Positions 53,715 through 63,183 of a stretch of 64,000 nt of DNA are shown one piece after another. The notes under the pieces were generated by a model. The model was not told where the DNA came from and ran no database searches. It saw only the letters and a list, made by a program, of their open reading frames with translations. Location: assembly GCF_042180575.1 (NCBI RefSeq), contig NZ_CP170094.1, positions 5,270,001 to 5,334,000 of the forward strand, in the 5' to 3' direction. Every line of letters begins with the position of its first letter. Position 1 is the first letter of the stretch. Source of the stretch: Bernardetia sp042180575. Lineage in GTDB: Bacteria; Bacteroidota; Bacteroidia; Cytophagales; Bernardetiaceae. A program made the position numbers and the translations under genes.

Positions 53715-53750
53715 AAAAAACGCTTTCTTATTTCTAAGAAAGCGTTTTTT
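53715..53750 (-). terminator. Terminator after the 1217-aa T9SS gene
   Basis: A perfect 16-bp stem (53715-53730 with 53735-53750, aaaaaacgctttctta against its complement), loop tttc, with poly-A/poly-T flanks on both sides. It follows the minus-strand gene ending at 53813. Confidence 0.9.
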
Positions 53751-53812
53751 TGAATTTATAGATAAAATGATGATTTAGAATCAATCATTTGTAATTCTAT
53801 TTATGTTTTTAC

Positions 53813-56800
53813 TTATTTTTGTAGAACTACTTTTTGTACATATACTTTATCGCCATTTACAGCTTTCAAGATATAAGTACCTCCTACAAATTTCTGGATA
53901 TTGATTTCCATATTTCCACCACCACGGTTAGAAGTACGTAATACTTCTTTTCCTGTAATCGTATAAACACGAACATCATAATTTCCAGTTACTTTAGGTA
54001 ATTCAAAACGTACTCTATCTTGAGTAGGATTTGGATATACTTTCAAGCTGATTGCATCAGTAGGATTTAAAATGCCAGTAGGACCACCATCTGTATCATT
54101 ATCTGTATTTGTAACATTTACACTACCTGTTTTGCCACTGTATGCAGCATCTGAACTAGCAGCAGTAAGACTAACAGTATATGTTTTATTTCCATCTACT
54201 TCTGTATCATCTACACCTGTAACTGTTACAGTTTGTGCATCAGCAAAATTAGCAGATGTGAATGTAAGAGTTGCAGGAGCAACAGTACCTTCAGTAGCAT
54301 CACCACTTGCAACAGTGACAGTTACATCAGCAGTAGGAGCAGAAGCTAATTTTACAGTAAATGTAGCAGTAGTACCATCTTCTGAAGTAGTTACACTAGT
54401 TGTACTTACAGTAAGACTACCTGGCGTTGGTTCGCCACCACCATCACCATCACGGTTATAAGTAATACCCATATCAGAAGACCAAGCACCACGTCCGTGT
54501 GTACCAAGTACAAGCTGTCCGTCTTCTTCTTTAACTACAAGACTGAATACAGCAACAGAAGGGAATTCAGGAACGATTTCCCAAGCAGTACCATTGTCAT
54601 AAGAAGCAAAAAGACCAATTTCTGTACCTACAAAAAGAGTATCACCCCATACTACCATTGAGAATGGTACTACGTCTGGGAATCCTGTACGGCTAGTAGT
54701 TCCTAAACCATATCCAGAAATTTCTCTCCAAGTTTGTCCTAAGTCTGTTGTACGCCATACTTTACCTACTCCACCTTGTCCAAATAGCATATATGCTGTA
54801 TTTGGATCTTCTGGGTCAGTTGCAAATCCTGACATTACTCCGATATCAATAGGATTAGGAAGTGCAGTAAATGTGTCTCCACCATTTGTAGAAAGGAACA
54901 TCGTGCGATCAGCAGACATTCCACCACCAGCCCAAACAATATCTGGATCTGCTAAAGAAGGATATACATTTGTTGCAGAACCACTATAGTTCCAAAGTTC
55001 ATTAGATATTGCTTTTCTATTCCAACGCTGTCCAAAGTTTGTAGATTTGAATACTCCACTAGCTCCTACTGCAAATACAACATCTGGAGCTAATAAAGAA
55101 TAACCTAAACGAGTAACAAAAGGTGCATTAGTATCAGAAGTTTCATTGATTCCATTAGATGATCTTGTAAAAGATTGCCCTCCGTTAGTAGAACGAGCAA
55201 TATCATTGTTTGTATAAGAAACAAGTACTAAATCAGGGTTTGTTGCATGCCAAACACATTCCATACCATCACCACCTAGAACTTCTCTATAGTCTCCTGC
55301 TGCAGTTGGGTTAGATTGATTTGATATCAATGAACCATTATCTTGTGCACCAGCTACATAGATATTATCAGTCGGATGTCTATCAACTCTATAAAATTGA
55401 GTAGTAGTGATGTTATTAGTTCCTTTATCATCTACTTCTTCCCAAGATCCACCTAAGTCATCAGAATAACCTAAGCCTCCATCATTAACAGATAAAAGAC
55501 GATCACCAGCAAAAGCTAACATATGATGATCTACGTGTAATTCATCACCCAATACAGGACCTCCACCACCACGACCGTGAGTCATGCGTGTCATTGTACT
55601 ATTTTGGTAAGTAGCTCCACCATAGTTGAGACGAGTTGTGGCAGTACGGTTAGGATCAAATGTTTCCCCCTCTGTTAAGTATGGCCATATGAAATAAATT
55701 TGGTTTGCTTCATGTCCTCCTGGTACTGTAATCAAAGAACTTGGAGTGGTAGCATCGTAAGGAATAGCATTCACAAACATATATTCACGAACATTCAGAT
55801 AATCTGGGTCATTAGCCTCATCACGTGCTGTAAATGAAAACTCACCATCATCTTGATTATCACGGAAAGAAAACATAAGTTGTTGATTGTTTTCTACATC
55901 CCATACTTCAAAAGGAACATCTACATAATCTTGATAAATGTACTGATTAGCAGGAACACCTGGTCCTACACCACCACCACCAGCTACAAAACGGTGTGCT
56001 TTTTGAGATTTACCTGCACCATATCTGATTTCTACGGTTACAGCTTCATTAGGATTATTTACTTCTAGTTGACCACCTAATAGTGTAAAACCAGAAACAT
56101 TAGTAAAGCTAAGCCAATTCATGTTTTCAAGGTCAGCACCTAAGAACTGACGAGGACCTGTACGAGTATTTGCAGGAGTAATTGTCGCTTTCCATAAATC
56201 AACACCACCCCAATATACTGTATTTTCATCAGTTGGATTTACTACGATAGCATTGTCATAAAAACCTTGAAGTAAATAATCTTGACTTTTTTGACGACCA
56301 TTTTCCTCTACAATTCTCCAACTAACACCTCTATCAGGAGATACAAGAAGACGAGAACCCCCACCTGATATTTCTACAGAAGCATATACTACTGCAGGAT
56401 TAGAAGGCGAAATAGCCAATTCAGAACGTCCGATGCCAGCACCATCTGTATCTTCTACAGCTGCAATAGAAGTCATTTTAGTTCTTTCCCAAGTAAGACC
56501 AGCATCAGTAGAACGCCATAGAGTAGGACTACCTACTACAGCTCCAACAGTGTACATGTTATTAAAATTACCTGGTTCTGCTATTATTTGTTGAAGAAGT
56601 TGAGTATCGCTATGAACAGGTGTCCAAGACGAACCACCATCAGTAGAACGTAATATATAAGAAGTTCTGTTATTCTCTGGATCTATACCACTTGCTAAAT
56701 AAGGATTATAAGCAGAAGCTACTAATACCAAATTAGGATCAGAAGGCGAAACAATAACACGAGTTGCGTGTAGAAAATCAGTTACACGAGGAACTGTAGA

Positions 56801-57466
56801 AGTTAAGCGATTCCAAGTGTCTCCACCATCAGTAGATTTGAATACACCACCACCATTAATACCAGCACCACCAAAAGGAGTTTCTCCTGTTGTGGCATAC
56901 ATAATATCAGGGTTAGAAGCTGCTTGAGCAATAGAAGTAATACCTAAGTGAGCCATGTTGCCTGACTTATCTTCCCAAGTAGCACCAGCATCTTCAGTTT
57001 TCCAAATACCACCACCAGCAGTACCAATAAACCAAGTATTATTAGAAGGGTCATTTTTATCAACTAGTACAGCACGAGTACGTCCAGCAATGTTTCCTGG
57101 TCCACGCTCATCAAAAGTAAATGCTTCTGTACGAGCAGCTTTACTATTTACGTTTGATAATGCTTTTTCTAGTTCTAATTGAGTATATCCATTTGAGTAA
57201 GAAGGATATTTTTCTCCATCTTTTGTACGTATATCATTTAGATATTTAAAATAACCAGAGATTTCCATGGTTTTTACATATCCTTTTTTATTACGCTTTG
57301 CTTCTTTTTTAGCTGCGTATTCTTTTGCCCACTCTTCTGCACTTATGCCTGTTTCTTGATTTTCAGATAAATCAACTGAACATGTGTTGAGTTGAGAATA
57401 TCCAAAAATACCTGCACTAAGCCCGAGAGCTGTTGCACCGACTAAAAGGTACTTTTTGTTCATCAT
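53813..57466 (-). CDS. T9SS-secreted Asp-box/VPS10-like repeat protein
   Basis: A 1217-residue exported protein. A signal (MMNKKYLLVGATALGLSAGIFG) is followed by about 110 residues, then at least ten Asp-box-like repeats of the form S-x-D-x-G-x-x-W, e.g. GIWKTEDAGATWED, GVFKSTDGGDTWNRL, LRSTDGGSSWTPV, LWRSTDAGLTWERT, WRTTDLGQTWREI, as in sialidase/VPS10 beta-propellers. Then a Calx-beta-like module (SLTVSTTSVTTSEDGTTATF) and a T9SS sorting domain beginning LKVYPNPTQDRV. It should be exported to the cell surface. A sialidase active site cannot be recognised, so it may be an adhesin or scaffold. Long, well-ordered codons and a strong promoter suggest high expression. Confidence 0.85.
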   Translation of the reverse strand: MMNKKYLLVGATALGLSAGIFGYSQLNTCSVDLSENQETGISAEEWAKEYAAKKEAKRNKKGYVKTMEISGYFKYLNDIRTKDGEKYPSYSNGYTQLELEKALSNVNSKAARTEAFTFDERGPGNIAGRTRAVLVDKNDPSNNTWFIGTAGGGIWKTEDAGATWEDKSGNMAHLGITSIAQAASNPDIMYATTGETPFGGAGINGGGVFKSTDGGDTWNRLTSTVPRVTDFLHATRVIVSPSDPNLVLVASAYNPYLASGIDPENNRTSYILRSTDGGSSWTPVHSDTQLLQQIIAEPGNFNNMYTVGAVVGSPTLWRSTDAGLTWERTKMTSIAAVEDTDGAGIGRSELAISPSNPAVVYASVEISGGGSRLLVSPDRGVSWRIVEENGRQKSQDYLLQGFYDNAIVVNPTDENTVYWGGVDLWKATITPANTRTGPRQFLGADLENMNWLSFTNVSGFTLLGGQLEVNNPNEAVTVEIRYGAGKSQKAHRFVAGGGGVGPGVPANQYIYQDYVDVPFEVWDVENNQQLMFSFRDNQDDGEFSFTARDEANDPDYLNVREYMFVNAIPYDATTPSSLITVPGGHEANQIYFIWPYLTEGETFDPNRTATTRLNYGGATYQNSTMTRMTHGRGGGGPVLGDELHVDHHMLAFAGDRLLSVNDGGLGYSDDLGGSWEEVDDKGTNNITTTQFYRVDRHPTDNIYVAGAQDNGSLISNQSNPTAAGDYREVLGGDGMECVWHATNPDLVLVSYTNNDIARSTNGGQSFTRSSNGINETSDTNAPFVTRLGYSLLAPDVVFAVGASGVFKSTNFGQRWNRKAISNELWNYSGSATNVYPSLADPDIVWAGGGMSADRTMFLSTNGGDTFTALPNPIDIGVMSGFATDPEDPNTAYMLFGQGGVGKVWRTTDLGQTWREISGYGLGTTSRTGFPDVVPFSMVVWGDTLFVGTEIGLFASYDNGTAWEIVPEFPSVAVFSLVVKEEDGQLVLGTHGRGAWSSDMGITYNRDGDGGGEPTPGSLTVSTTSVTTSEDGTTATFTVKLASAPTADVTVTVASGDATEGTVAPATLTFTSANFADAQTVTVTGVDDTEVDGNKTYTVSLTAASSDAAYSGKTGSVNVTNTDNDTDGGPTGILNPTDAISLKVYPNPTQDRVRFELPKVTGNYDVRVYTITGKEVLRTSNRGGGNMEINIQKFVGGTYILKAVNGDKVYVQKVVLQK

Positions 57467-57819
57467 TATATAAAATTTAAAATAAAATTGAGTTATTTAT
57501 TTGATTGTTGAATTAATTCGGAGGAATTTTAATAATTGAGTTTCTCTAAATGTAAAGATAGTAGTCAAATTGTATTTTACCAAATAAATTAGCAACAATT
57601 AGTTATTATATTAGAAAAATATTCTAATAATTGGAAATTTATAGAGAGAAATCTAATTTGATTTTGAATAGCATTTTAGCATTTTTAGTAAATAATAATA
57701 CAATTTTTTTAGTTTAAAAAAAAATCTCTTTAACATATTGCCAAAAAGATTTTAAATTTATGCGCTTTTACATGCTTACTATTTACTTATTTTGATTATT
57801 TTTTGTATAAAATATGGAA
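57467..57819. other. Leader and promoter space of the 1217-aa gene
   Basis: A 353-base AT-rich stretch with no ORF. It holds the promoter described at 57553-57584 and, closer to the start, the phrase cggaggaatttt, which includes a GGAGG on the plus strand. The rest shows nothing. Confidence 0.4.
57553..57584 (-). promoter_or_regulatory. Promoter for the 1217-aa T9SS gene
   Basis: On the minus strand TTTG (57581-57584), a 20-base spacer and TATCTTTA (57553-57560) match the Bacteroidota consensus except for the last base of the -7 box. The transcript would begin near 57546, an 80-base leader. Confidence 0.55.
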
Positions 57820-58053
57820 TTAAAACTCATCATCTTCTGAACTGTAATCATCATATTCATCAAAATCAGTATCAAATTCATCAAAGTCAGGGTCTAAGTC
57901 TATATCTGAAAAATCATCATCTAAGTTAAAATCATCATCATCACCTTGACTTTTCATGCTCCAAGCCGTTGAAGGTGAATTTTGAGTGAAAAATGAAGAT
58001 GGTTCTTCAATAGAAGTTAAATTTTCTTGAGAATTGTAATTGTTTAATAACAT
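57820..58053 (-). CDS. Small strongly acidic protein
   Basis: A 77-residue protein. Its C-terminal half is a run of aspartates and glutamates broken by phenylalanine and leucine: DDDDFNLDDDFSDIDLD, then PDFDEFDTDFDEYDDY, SSEDDEF. The N-terminal half is polar with no membrane segment. The pattern DxDFD occurs in acidic linkers that bind basic partners such as ribosomal or nucleoid proteins. No homologue is recognised, but the ordered frame and the conserved-looking aromatic spacing argue for a real gene. A structured RNA candidate lies 86 bases upstream on the same strand, which would form its 5-prime leader. Confidence 0.55.
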   Translation of the reverse strand: MLLNNYNSQENLTSIEEPSSFFTQNSPSTAWSMKSQGDDDDFNLDDDFSDIDLDPDFDEFDTDFDEYDDYSSEDDEF

Positions 58054-58138
58054 AAAAGTAGGTTTTTTGAGTGTTTTTGTTGAAAATAGAATACAAATTA
58101 TTAGAAACTAATCACTAATAATTTAGGGGAAATAATAA

Positions 58139-58260
58139 AACGTGAACTCTATTAGATATTTATTATTATTTTCTGTCGGACATCTCTAAGGTGTCAGTAC
58201 AGTTAGCAGGTAAATTATCCGATACCTTCAAAAGAGAGGTTTAAATACCAAGTTCACGTT
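58139..58260. ncRNA. Candidate structured RNA, unknown family
   Basis: A 122-base segment closes with a perfect 10-bp outer stem (aacgtgaact at 58139-58148 with agttcacgtt at 58251-58260). Inside, atattta (58156-58162) can pair with taaata (about 58241-58246), ctct with agag, and an 8-bp inner stem aaggtgtc/gatacctt (58188-58195 with 58221-58228) closes a 25-base loop. No ORF fits. After the minus-strand version the sequence is ttattattt, a weak terminator. The closed outer stem, bulged middle and terminal loop recall 6S-like RNAs but no known family was matched. Orientation is uncertain. The 295 bases after it to 58555 are AT-rich with nothing recognised. Confidence 0.5.
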
Positions 58261-58555
58261 AAAATTAAGTAATTTGAATACAAGATTATTAAAGAAATTT
58301 CAATTTACAAAGAATGAATTCAAAATTAAGATAGAATTTTTTATTTTCTGTTTCAAATTAAATCTGAAACAAAATATTTTATTACAAATTGAATTCATCT
58401 ATTATAAATTTTTATTCGTATTTTGCCTTCTCTATTGGTTTTTGTGTTTTAGATAAAATAGAAATTATTCGTAATAAATAGTGTTTTTTAGTATTTATTT
58501 TATCTTTATTTTAATTTCTTATTTTTTCATTTGTTTGTAACAAATTTTATTTATC

Positions 58556-59470
58556 GTGATTTTTGAGCTTACTATATTAGGTGCAAATGCTGCCATTCCT
58601 GCACACGGGCGTTTTCCAACTTCTCAAGTTTTGTGTATCAATCATAGATATTATATGATTGATTGTGGCGAAGGAGCGCAAATACAGTTATTTAGACAAA
58701 AAGTAAAAATAAATAAAATACACGCTATTTTCATAAGCCATCTTCATGGCGACCATTATTTAGGGCTTATGGGACTTCTAAATACAATGAATTTACGTGG
58801 AAGAACCGAACCTCTCTATTTGTATGGACCCAAAGGGTTACAAGAAATTATTATTTTGCAGCTTAAATATTCTTATGCAGTTCTCAATTATCCACTTCAT
58901 TTTGTAGAAACAAATCAAGAAAAGTCAGTTTTTTTATTTGAAGACGAAAAAGTAACGGTACATACAATTCCTTTATTGCATAGAATCCCCTGTTGTGGTT
59001 TTTTATTTAGAGAGAAACCTAAAGATAAGAATTTAATTAAAGAAAAAATTCCAACTGACCTGCCTGTTGCTGGACGAATTGCCTTAAAAAAGGGAGAAGA
59101 TTTTGAATATAATAATCAAATTCTTAAAAATGAAGATTATACGCATCCACCAAATAAAAGACGAAGTTATGCCTTTTGTTCGGATACTGTTTATTTACCT
59201 TCTTCTTTAATAGAAATTATTCAAGACGTAGATTTATTGTATCACGAAGCGACTTTTACACAAGTACACGAAAAACGTGCTGCTCAAACCTTCCATTCGA
59301 CAGCAGAACAAGCTGCTCTGATTGCTAAAGAAGCAAATGTTGGAAAACTTATTTTAGGTCATTTTTCTACTCGTTATTATGATTTATCGCCTGTTTTGGA
59401 AGAAGCACAAGCCGTTTTTTCTAATTCATTTTTAGCTATTGAAGGCGAAACATTTCCTGTAAACGAATAG
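58556..59470 (+). CDS. rnz: Ribonuclease Z (tRNase Z)
   Basis: A 304-residue metallo-beta-lactamase-fold endonuclease that trims the 3-prime trailer of tRNA precursors. The zinc motif is SHLHGDH at residues 61-67 (His62, His64, Asp66, His67), with the further ligands near LLHRIPCCGF (His141 region), AFCSDTVY (Asp) and GHFSTRYYD. The length is that of the short bacterial form. The start MIFELTILGANAAIPAHGRFPTSQ is standard. It is cytosolic. The next gene, yhhQ, starts 79 bases downstream on the same strand. Confidence 0.95.
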   Translation: MIFELTILGANAAIPAHGRFPTSQVLCINHRYYMIDCGEGAQIQLFRQKVKINKIHAIFISHLHGDHYLGLMGLLNTMNLRGRTEPLYLYGPKGLQEIIILQLKYSYAVLNYPLHFVETNQEKSVFLFEDEKVTVHTIPLLHRIPCCGFLFREKPKDKNLIKEKIPTDLPVAGRIALKKGEDFEYNNQILKNEDYTHPPNKRRSYAFCSDTVYLPSSLIEIIQDVDLLYHEATFTQVHEKRAAQTFHSTAEQAALIAKEANVGKLILGHFSTRYYDLSPVLEEAQAVFSNSFLAIEGETFPVNE

Positions 59471-59548
59471 ATTTAGAATGTAAATTGCCCTTTAGAGTGA
59501 GTATAATTGTATCGATAAACTTTAGGTTACATTTTTGGAAAGATTGAA

Positions 59549-60343
59549 ATGAAAAAAAAAGAAAGCAACCCAATACATCAAAAAAAACAAAATTTATATA
59601 TTTTCTTGAGTGGATTATTTTTGACAAATGCTTTGATTGCTGAAGTAGTTGGTACAAAAATATTTTCATTAGAAAATACACTTGGATTTAATCCTGCTCA
59701 AATAAAACTACCTATTTGGGATTCTCCTCTTGATTTTAATCTTACGGCTGGTGTAATGCTTTGGCCTGTCGTTTTTATTTTGACAGATATTATAAATGAG
59801 TATTATGGCAAAAAGGGAGTTCGGAAAATTTCTTTTCTGACGGCTGGTTTTATTGCCTACTCTTTCTTTATGATTTGGGTGGTTACTGGACTTTCTCCTG
59901 CCGAGTTTTGGGTAAACATAAATAATCCACTAGATATAAATACGGCTTTTAATCGTATTTTTCTTCAAAGTATGGGAATCATTATTGGTTCTTTAACGGC
60001 TTTTTTATTAGGACAAATTATTGATGTAGTAGCTTTTCAATGGCTTAGAAAATTTACAGGAAGTAAAAATCTTTGGCTTCGTGCGACAGGTTCGACACTC
60101 ATTTCTCAATTCATTGATAGTTTTGTCGTTCTTTTTATTGCTTTTTATTTCTTTGGAAGTCCAAAATGGAGCTTTAATCAAGTGGTTTCGGTTGGAATAA
60201 TCAATTATATCTACAAATTTTCTGTTGCTGTTTTACTTACTCCTGTTCTGTATGTTGTTCATTATTTGATAGATTCTTATTTGGGAAAACAGACAGCTAC
60301 CGAAATGATAGAAGAAGCAAGTAATTCAGAATTATTCGAATAA
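59549..60343 (+). CDS. yhhQ: Queuosine precursor transporter, YhhQ/VUT family
   Basis: A 264-residue inner-membrane transporter with about six helices. The family blocks NALIAEVVGTKIFS (27-40), FNLTAGVMLWPVVFILTDIINEYYGKK (about 68-94) and the later LRATGSTLISQFIDSFVVLFIAFY are the pattern of VUT/YhhQ transporters, which import queuine, preQ0 or preQ1 for tRNA modification. The DIINEYYG motif is diagnostic. It lies downstream of rnz, a tRNA maturation gene, on the same strand. Confidence 0.93.
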   Translation: MKKKESNPIHQKKQNLYIFLSGLFLTNALIAEVVGTKIFSLENTLGFNPAQIKLPIWDSPLDFNLTAGVMLWPVVFILTDIINEYYGKKGVRKISFLTAGFIAYSFFMIWVVTGLSPAEFWVNINNPLDINTAFNRIFLQSMGIIIGSLTAFLLGQIIDVVAFQWLRKFTGSKNLWLRATGSTLISQFIDSFVVLFIAFYFFGSPKWSFNQVVSVGIINYIYKFSVAVLLTPVLYVVHYLIDSYLGKQTATEMIEEASNSELFE

Positions 60344-60427
60344 TTAAAAGAGTTTTGCAGCACTTATTGATGTAAGAACGTAAGGAAAATAAATTAAAAT
60401 TTATAAAAATAACATTCAATATTTTTT

Positions 60428-61210
60428 ATGAAATCTGTTTTGTTTTCGTTGCTTTTTAGTATTGTCATTCTTAGTGCTTGTCAGCCAGTGCATTATATTC
60501 CGAATATGAATAACGTTCCTACACTACAAGAAAAGGGAGAAGGTTCTGTTTCGTTAGGAATAAGCACAGCAGGAAGAGATTCGGCAAGTCAGTATAGTTT
60601 GCACACTTCCTATTTATTTACAAATCATATTGCAGCAAAGACGAATAGTGTTATTTACCGTTTTAATGATGATTTTAGTAGAAATAGACCAAGAAACTCT
60701 GGACAGATTCATGAATTTGGACTGGGTTATATTACTACCTTTGAGGACAAAAGATTCAATTTAGCTATTTGGGGAATTATTGGGGGAGGAAATATGAATA
60801 CAATAATTCTAAGGCAAAATGAAAGATTATCTACTGACTTACGTTTTTATGGAATTGACCCCACGATAAGTATAGTAACAAAATACCATTCATTATCTTT
60901 TTCTATGAAATCTTTTTTCCTAGAGTATGGCAACATAAGAGGGAATCTAGATTACAATAGTGTAAATGAAGTAGAATATCTTCAACAAAACAATAAAGCA
61001 TTTATTATAGAACCTACACTTACTCAAAAAATAGGATTTAAGAAGTTTAAATTTATACTACAAACGACATATAGTGGGAATTTGATGTTTAGGTATAGAG
61101 ATAATAGTATTTTAGATAAGGGTCATGATAGACAAGTAAATATTCTAGTTTCTTTCGGACTTAGTTATAATTTTTTGACAAGAAAAAAGAAAACACCTGT
61201 GGCTTTTTAA
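60428..61210 (+). CDS. Lipoprotein with outer-membrane beta-barrel-like repeats
   Basis: A 260-residue lipoprotein; MKSVLFSLLFSIVILSACQP gives a lipobox (LSAC, Cys18). The rest is rich in alternating beta strands separated by short turns: GSVSLGISTAGRD, YSLHTSYLFTNHIAAKTNSVIYRF, HEFGLGYITTFEDKRFNLAIWGIIGGGN, LTQKIGFKKFKFILQTTYSGNLMFRY and VNILVSFGLSYNFL, the last a typical OM C-terminal strand. It may be a small outer-membrane-associated protein with a barrel-like fold. Function is unknown. Confidence 0.65.
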   Translation: MKSVLFSLLFSIVILSACQPVHYIPNMNNVPTLQEKGEGSVSLGISTAGRDSASQYSLHTSYLFTNHIAAKTNSVIYRFNDDFSRNRPRNSGQIHEFGLGYITTFEDKRFNLAIWGIIGGGNMNTIILRQNERLSTDLRFYGIDPTISIVTKYHSLSFSMKSFFLEYGNIRGNLDYNSVNEVEYLQQNNKAFIIEPTLTQKIGFKKFKFILQTTYSGNLMFRYRDNSILDKGHDRQVNILVSFGLSYNFLTRKKKTPVAF

Positions 61211-61239
61211 ACTTACACACTTTATGGGATACTCCCCTA

Positions 61240-63144
61240 TTATTTCTTATTCTGCTCACTAATAAAATCGTGTAATTTTTCAGTCAAATCTCTAGCTTCT
61301 TCTGATAAATCATTTATTGAATTTATTTCTTTTACTGCTCTTTTGGCAAATTCTGCTTTATTTCCTTTGATAGTTCCTGATGGAGCAGCATAACCTCCTT
61401 TTCTTGTACAGCCTATTATATTATCATTAATAAATTCTCCTATTTTTTCATTCTTCTTATAATTCTCATAAGTAAAATTTTTTTTGAATTTAAGTTTAGT
61501 ATTATCTTTTGGTTGATAACTTTTAACCACTTTTTTCAAAACATCAGTAGCAAGTATATTTTCTATTTCTCTAGCTTTGAGACAATAATAACGCTCACCT
61601 AATTTCTCTTCTAATTTTTCAAATCTATTAATTTTAGCTGTTTTTTCTGTTGTACCATCTTCTTTTTCTTCTGCACCATCTTGGTCAGTAATTAAAAATA
61701 ATTTTCCACACAATCTATCTACCAAAATAGTATCATCATTATCATCATCTTCCAAAAAAGACCAATGTGTGATATTATTGCCTCCATATTCTACAAAAGA
61801 ATAATGTATGTCTTCTAAGTAGTTTGTTATTTGTCTCTTTTCCTCCTTTGCTTTTCTTATTTCTTCTTCTTGGAAAACCTCTAAATATTTTCTCATATAA
61901 ATTCGGTCTGTAATTCCTTCTACCCAAATCGTACAATTTGATAAAAAGACGGAAGAATTACGCACACCAATAAGCCTAAGAATATCTGTATTTTCATTAT
62001 CTACATTCTCAATTTCAAAGGTCGGATTGTCCATTGAATCATTCGTTTTCTTGAAGGTATAAATTGAAACTTTATCAATCTCTAGTGTAATATCCAAAAG
62101 GTGATTGGAATGTGTAGTAAAAAAATACTGAAAAGTATCAAATTCTTTTCTCATCAATGTTTCCATAAAAACACGCTGATAAGCTGGATGCAAACATTGT
62201 TCGGGTTCTTCAAAGAAAAATAACATGTGTTTTCCTTGATTGAAAAATAAGGGATAAGTTAGAATAATTACTGATTGGATTCCATCGCCTAATTGAGAAA
62301 TTGGAAATTCTTCATTACCAATACGTACATGTAAAATATCATCTTTTATGCTAGGAATAAGGTTTGCATCTTTTCCATCAAAAAAACATTCACTAAGAAA
62401 CTCCTCAAATTTTCTGATTTTATCTCTATCCTTTTTTGCTCCTAATAATAAATTCTTACAGTCTTCATATAAACCCAAACCTGTGAAAATTCTGTCATTT
62501 AGTTTTTCATCGCTTTCTTTAAAATAATCTTTCTTTGTTCTCCATTTATACATATCTTTTTGTACAGAAGTGGCAGGAGTATCTTCGTTAAATATTCCTT
62601 CGTAATTTCTCAATCCTCTAAGTATTGGAATGTAAATTCTGTCATTAAAACCTCCACTCTCTTCTAATATATATTTTATATCTGTAAGATATTCTTTTGA
62701 TATTTTCGATACTCCTTCAATTACAAAAGGCGAGGAAGAGTAGTCATTAAATCGCTTATTTTCCAAAAACACTTTTAAGTCATCTGTTAAACCTTCAATT
62801 TCTCGTAAACTTTCTATAGGTATTGACTCTATGCGTAGTTTATTCATTATTTCATTTACTTCCTCAGGTATATTGCTATCATAAGAGTTGAGTATATCTA
62901 ATACTTGTTTTTTATAAATTTCATGTTTTTCAATCAGGTTTTCCGAAATCAGATGTTGTTTATATTTCAAACTTTTAGCGTAAAAAAACTCCCTCAAAAA
63001 TCTACTCTTACCAGAGTTATTTTCTCCAATAAAAATATTTATTTTAGAAAGGTTATCTAAATATCCTTTGTTTTCTTCTTCTTGTTCGTGTACAAGAGAA
63101 TAGAATTTAAAATTCTCTTCATCAATTTTTATAGCTGTAATCAT
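61240..63144 (-). CDS. OLD-family ATPase with TOPRIM nuclease domain
   Basis: A 634-residue ABC-ATPase/nuclease of the OLD type. The ATPase has Walker A GENNSGKS (40-47), signature LGDGIQS (285-291), Walker B LFFFEEPEQ with the catalytic acidic pair (308-316), and an H-loop TTHSNH (343-348). The TOPRIM nuclease follows: Glu409 in WVEGITDR, Asp487-x-Asp489 in LITDQDGA, and a final acidic position in KAREIENI (about 524-530). All key residues are present. OLD proteins act in phage exclusion; Gabija GajA is a relative that works with a helicase. No helicase gene follows it, so this looks like a stand-alone class 1 form. The function here is unproven. Confidence 0.9.
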   Translation of the reverse strand: MITAIKIDEENFKFYSLVHEQEEENKGYLDNLSKINIFIGENNSGKSRFLREFFYAKSLKYKQHLISENLIEKHEIYKKQVLDILNSYDSNIPEEVNEIMNKLRIESIPIESLREIEGLTDDLKVFLENKRFNDYSSSPFVIEGVSKISKEYLTDIKYILEESGGFNDRIYIPILRGLRNYEGIFNEDTPATSVQKDMYKWRTKKDYFKESDEKLNDRIFTGLGLYEDCKNLLLGAKKDRDKIRKFEEFLSECFFDGKDANLIPSIKDDILHVRIGNEEFPISQLGDGIQSVIILTYPLFFNQGKHMLFFFEEPEQCLHPAYQRVFMETLMRKEFDTFQYFFTTHSNHLLDITLEIDKVSIYTFKKTNDSMDNPTFEIENVDNENTDILRLIGVRNSSVFLSNCTIWVEGITDRIYMRKYLEVFQEEEIRKAKEEKRQITNYLEDIHYSFVEYGGNNITHWSFLEDDDNDDTILVDRLCGKLFLITDQDGAEEKEDGTTEKTAKINRFEKLEEKLGERYYCLKAREIENILATDVLKKVVKSYQPKDNTKLKFKKNFTYENYKKNEKIGEFINDNIIGCTRKGGYAAPSGTIKGNKAEFAKRAVKEINSINDLSEEARDLTEKLHDFISEQNKK

Positions 63145-63183
63145 AGTTTTTATTTTTTGTAGTTAAATTTTTTCTCAAATATA

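Noticed and set aside
54072..54461. 129-codon open frame on the plus strand
   Set aside because: It is antisense to the repetitive Calx-beta region of the 1217-aa T9SS gene; the repeat composition creates it.
61240..63144. Gabija (gajA/gajB) system
   Set aside because: The OLD-type protein resembles GajA, but no UvrD-like helicase gene lies next to it; the neighbours are a lipoprotein and a beta-barrel protein.
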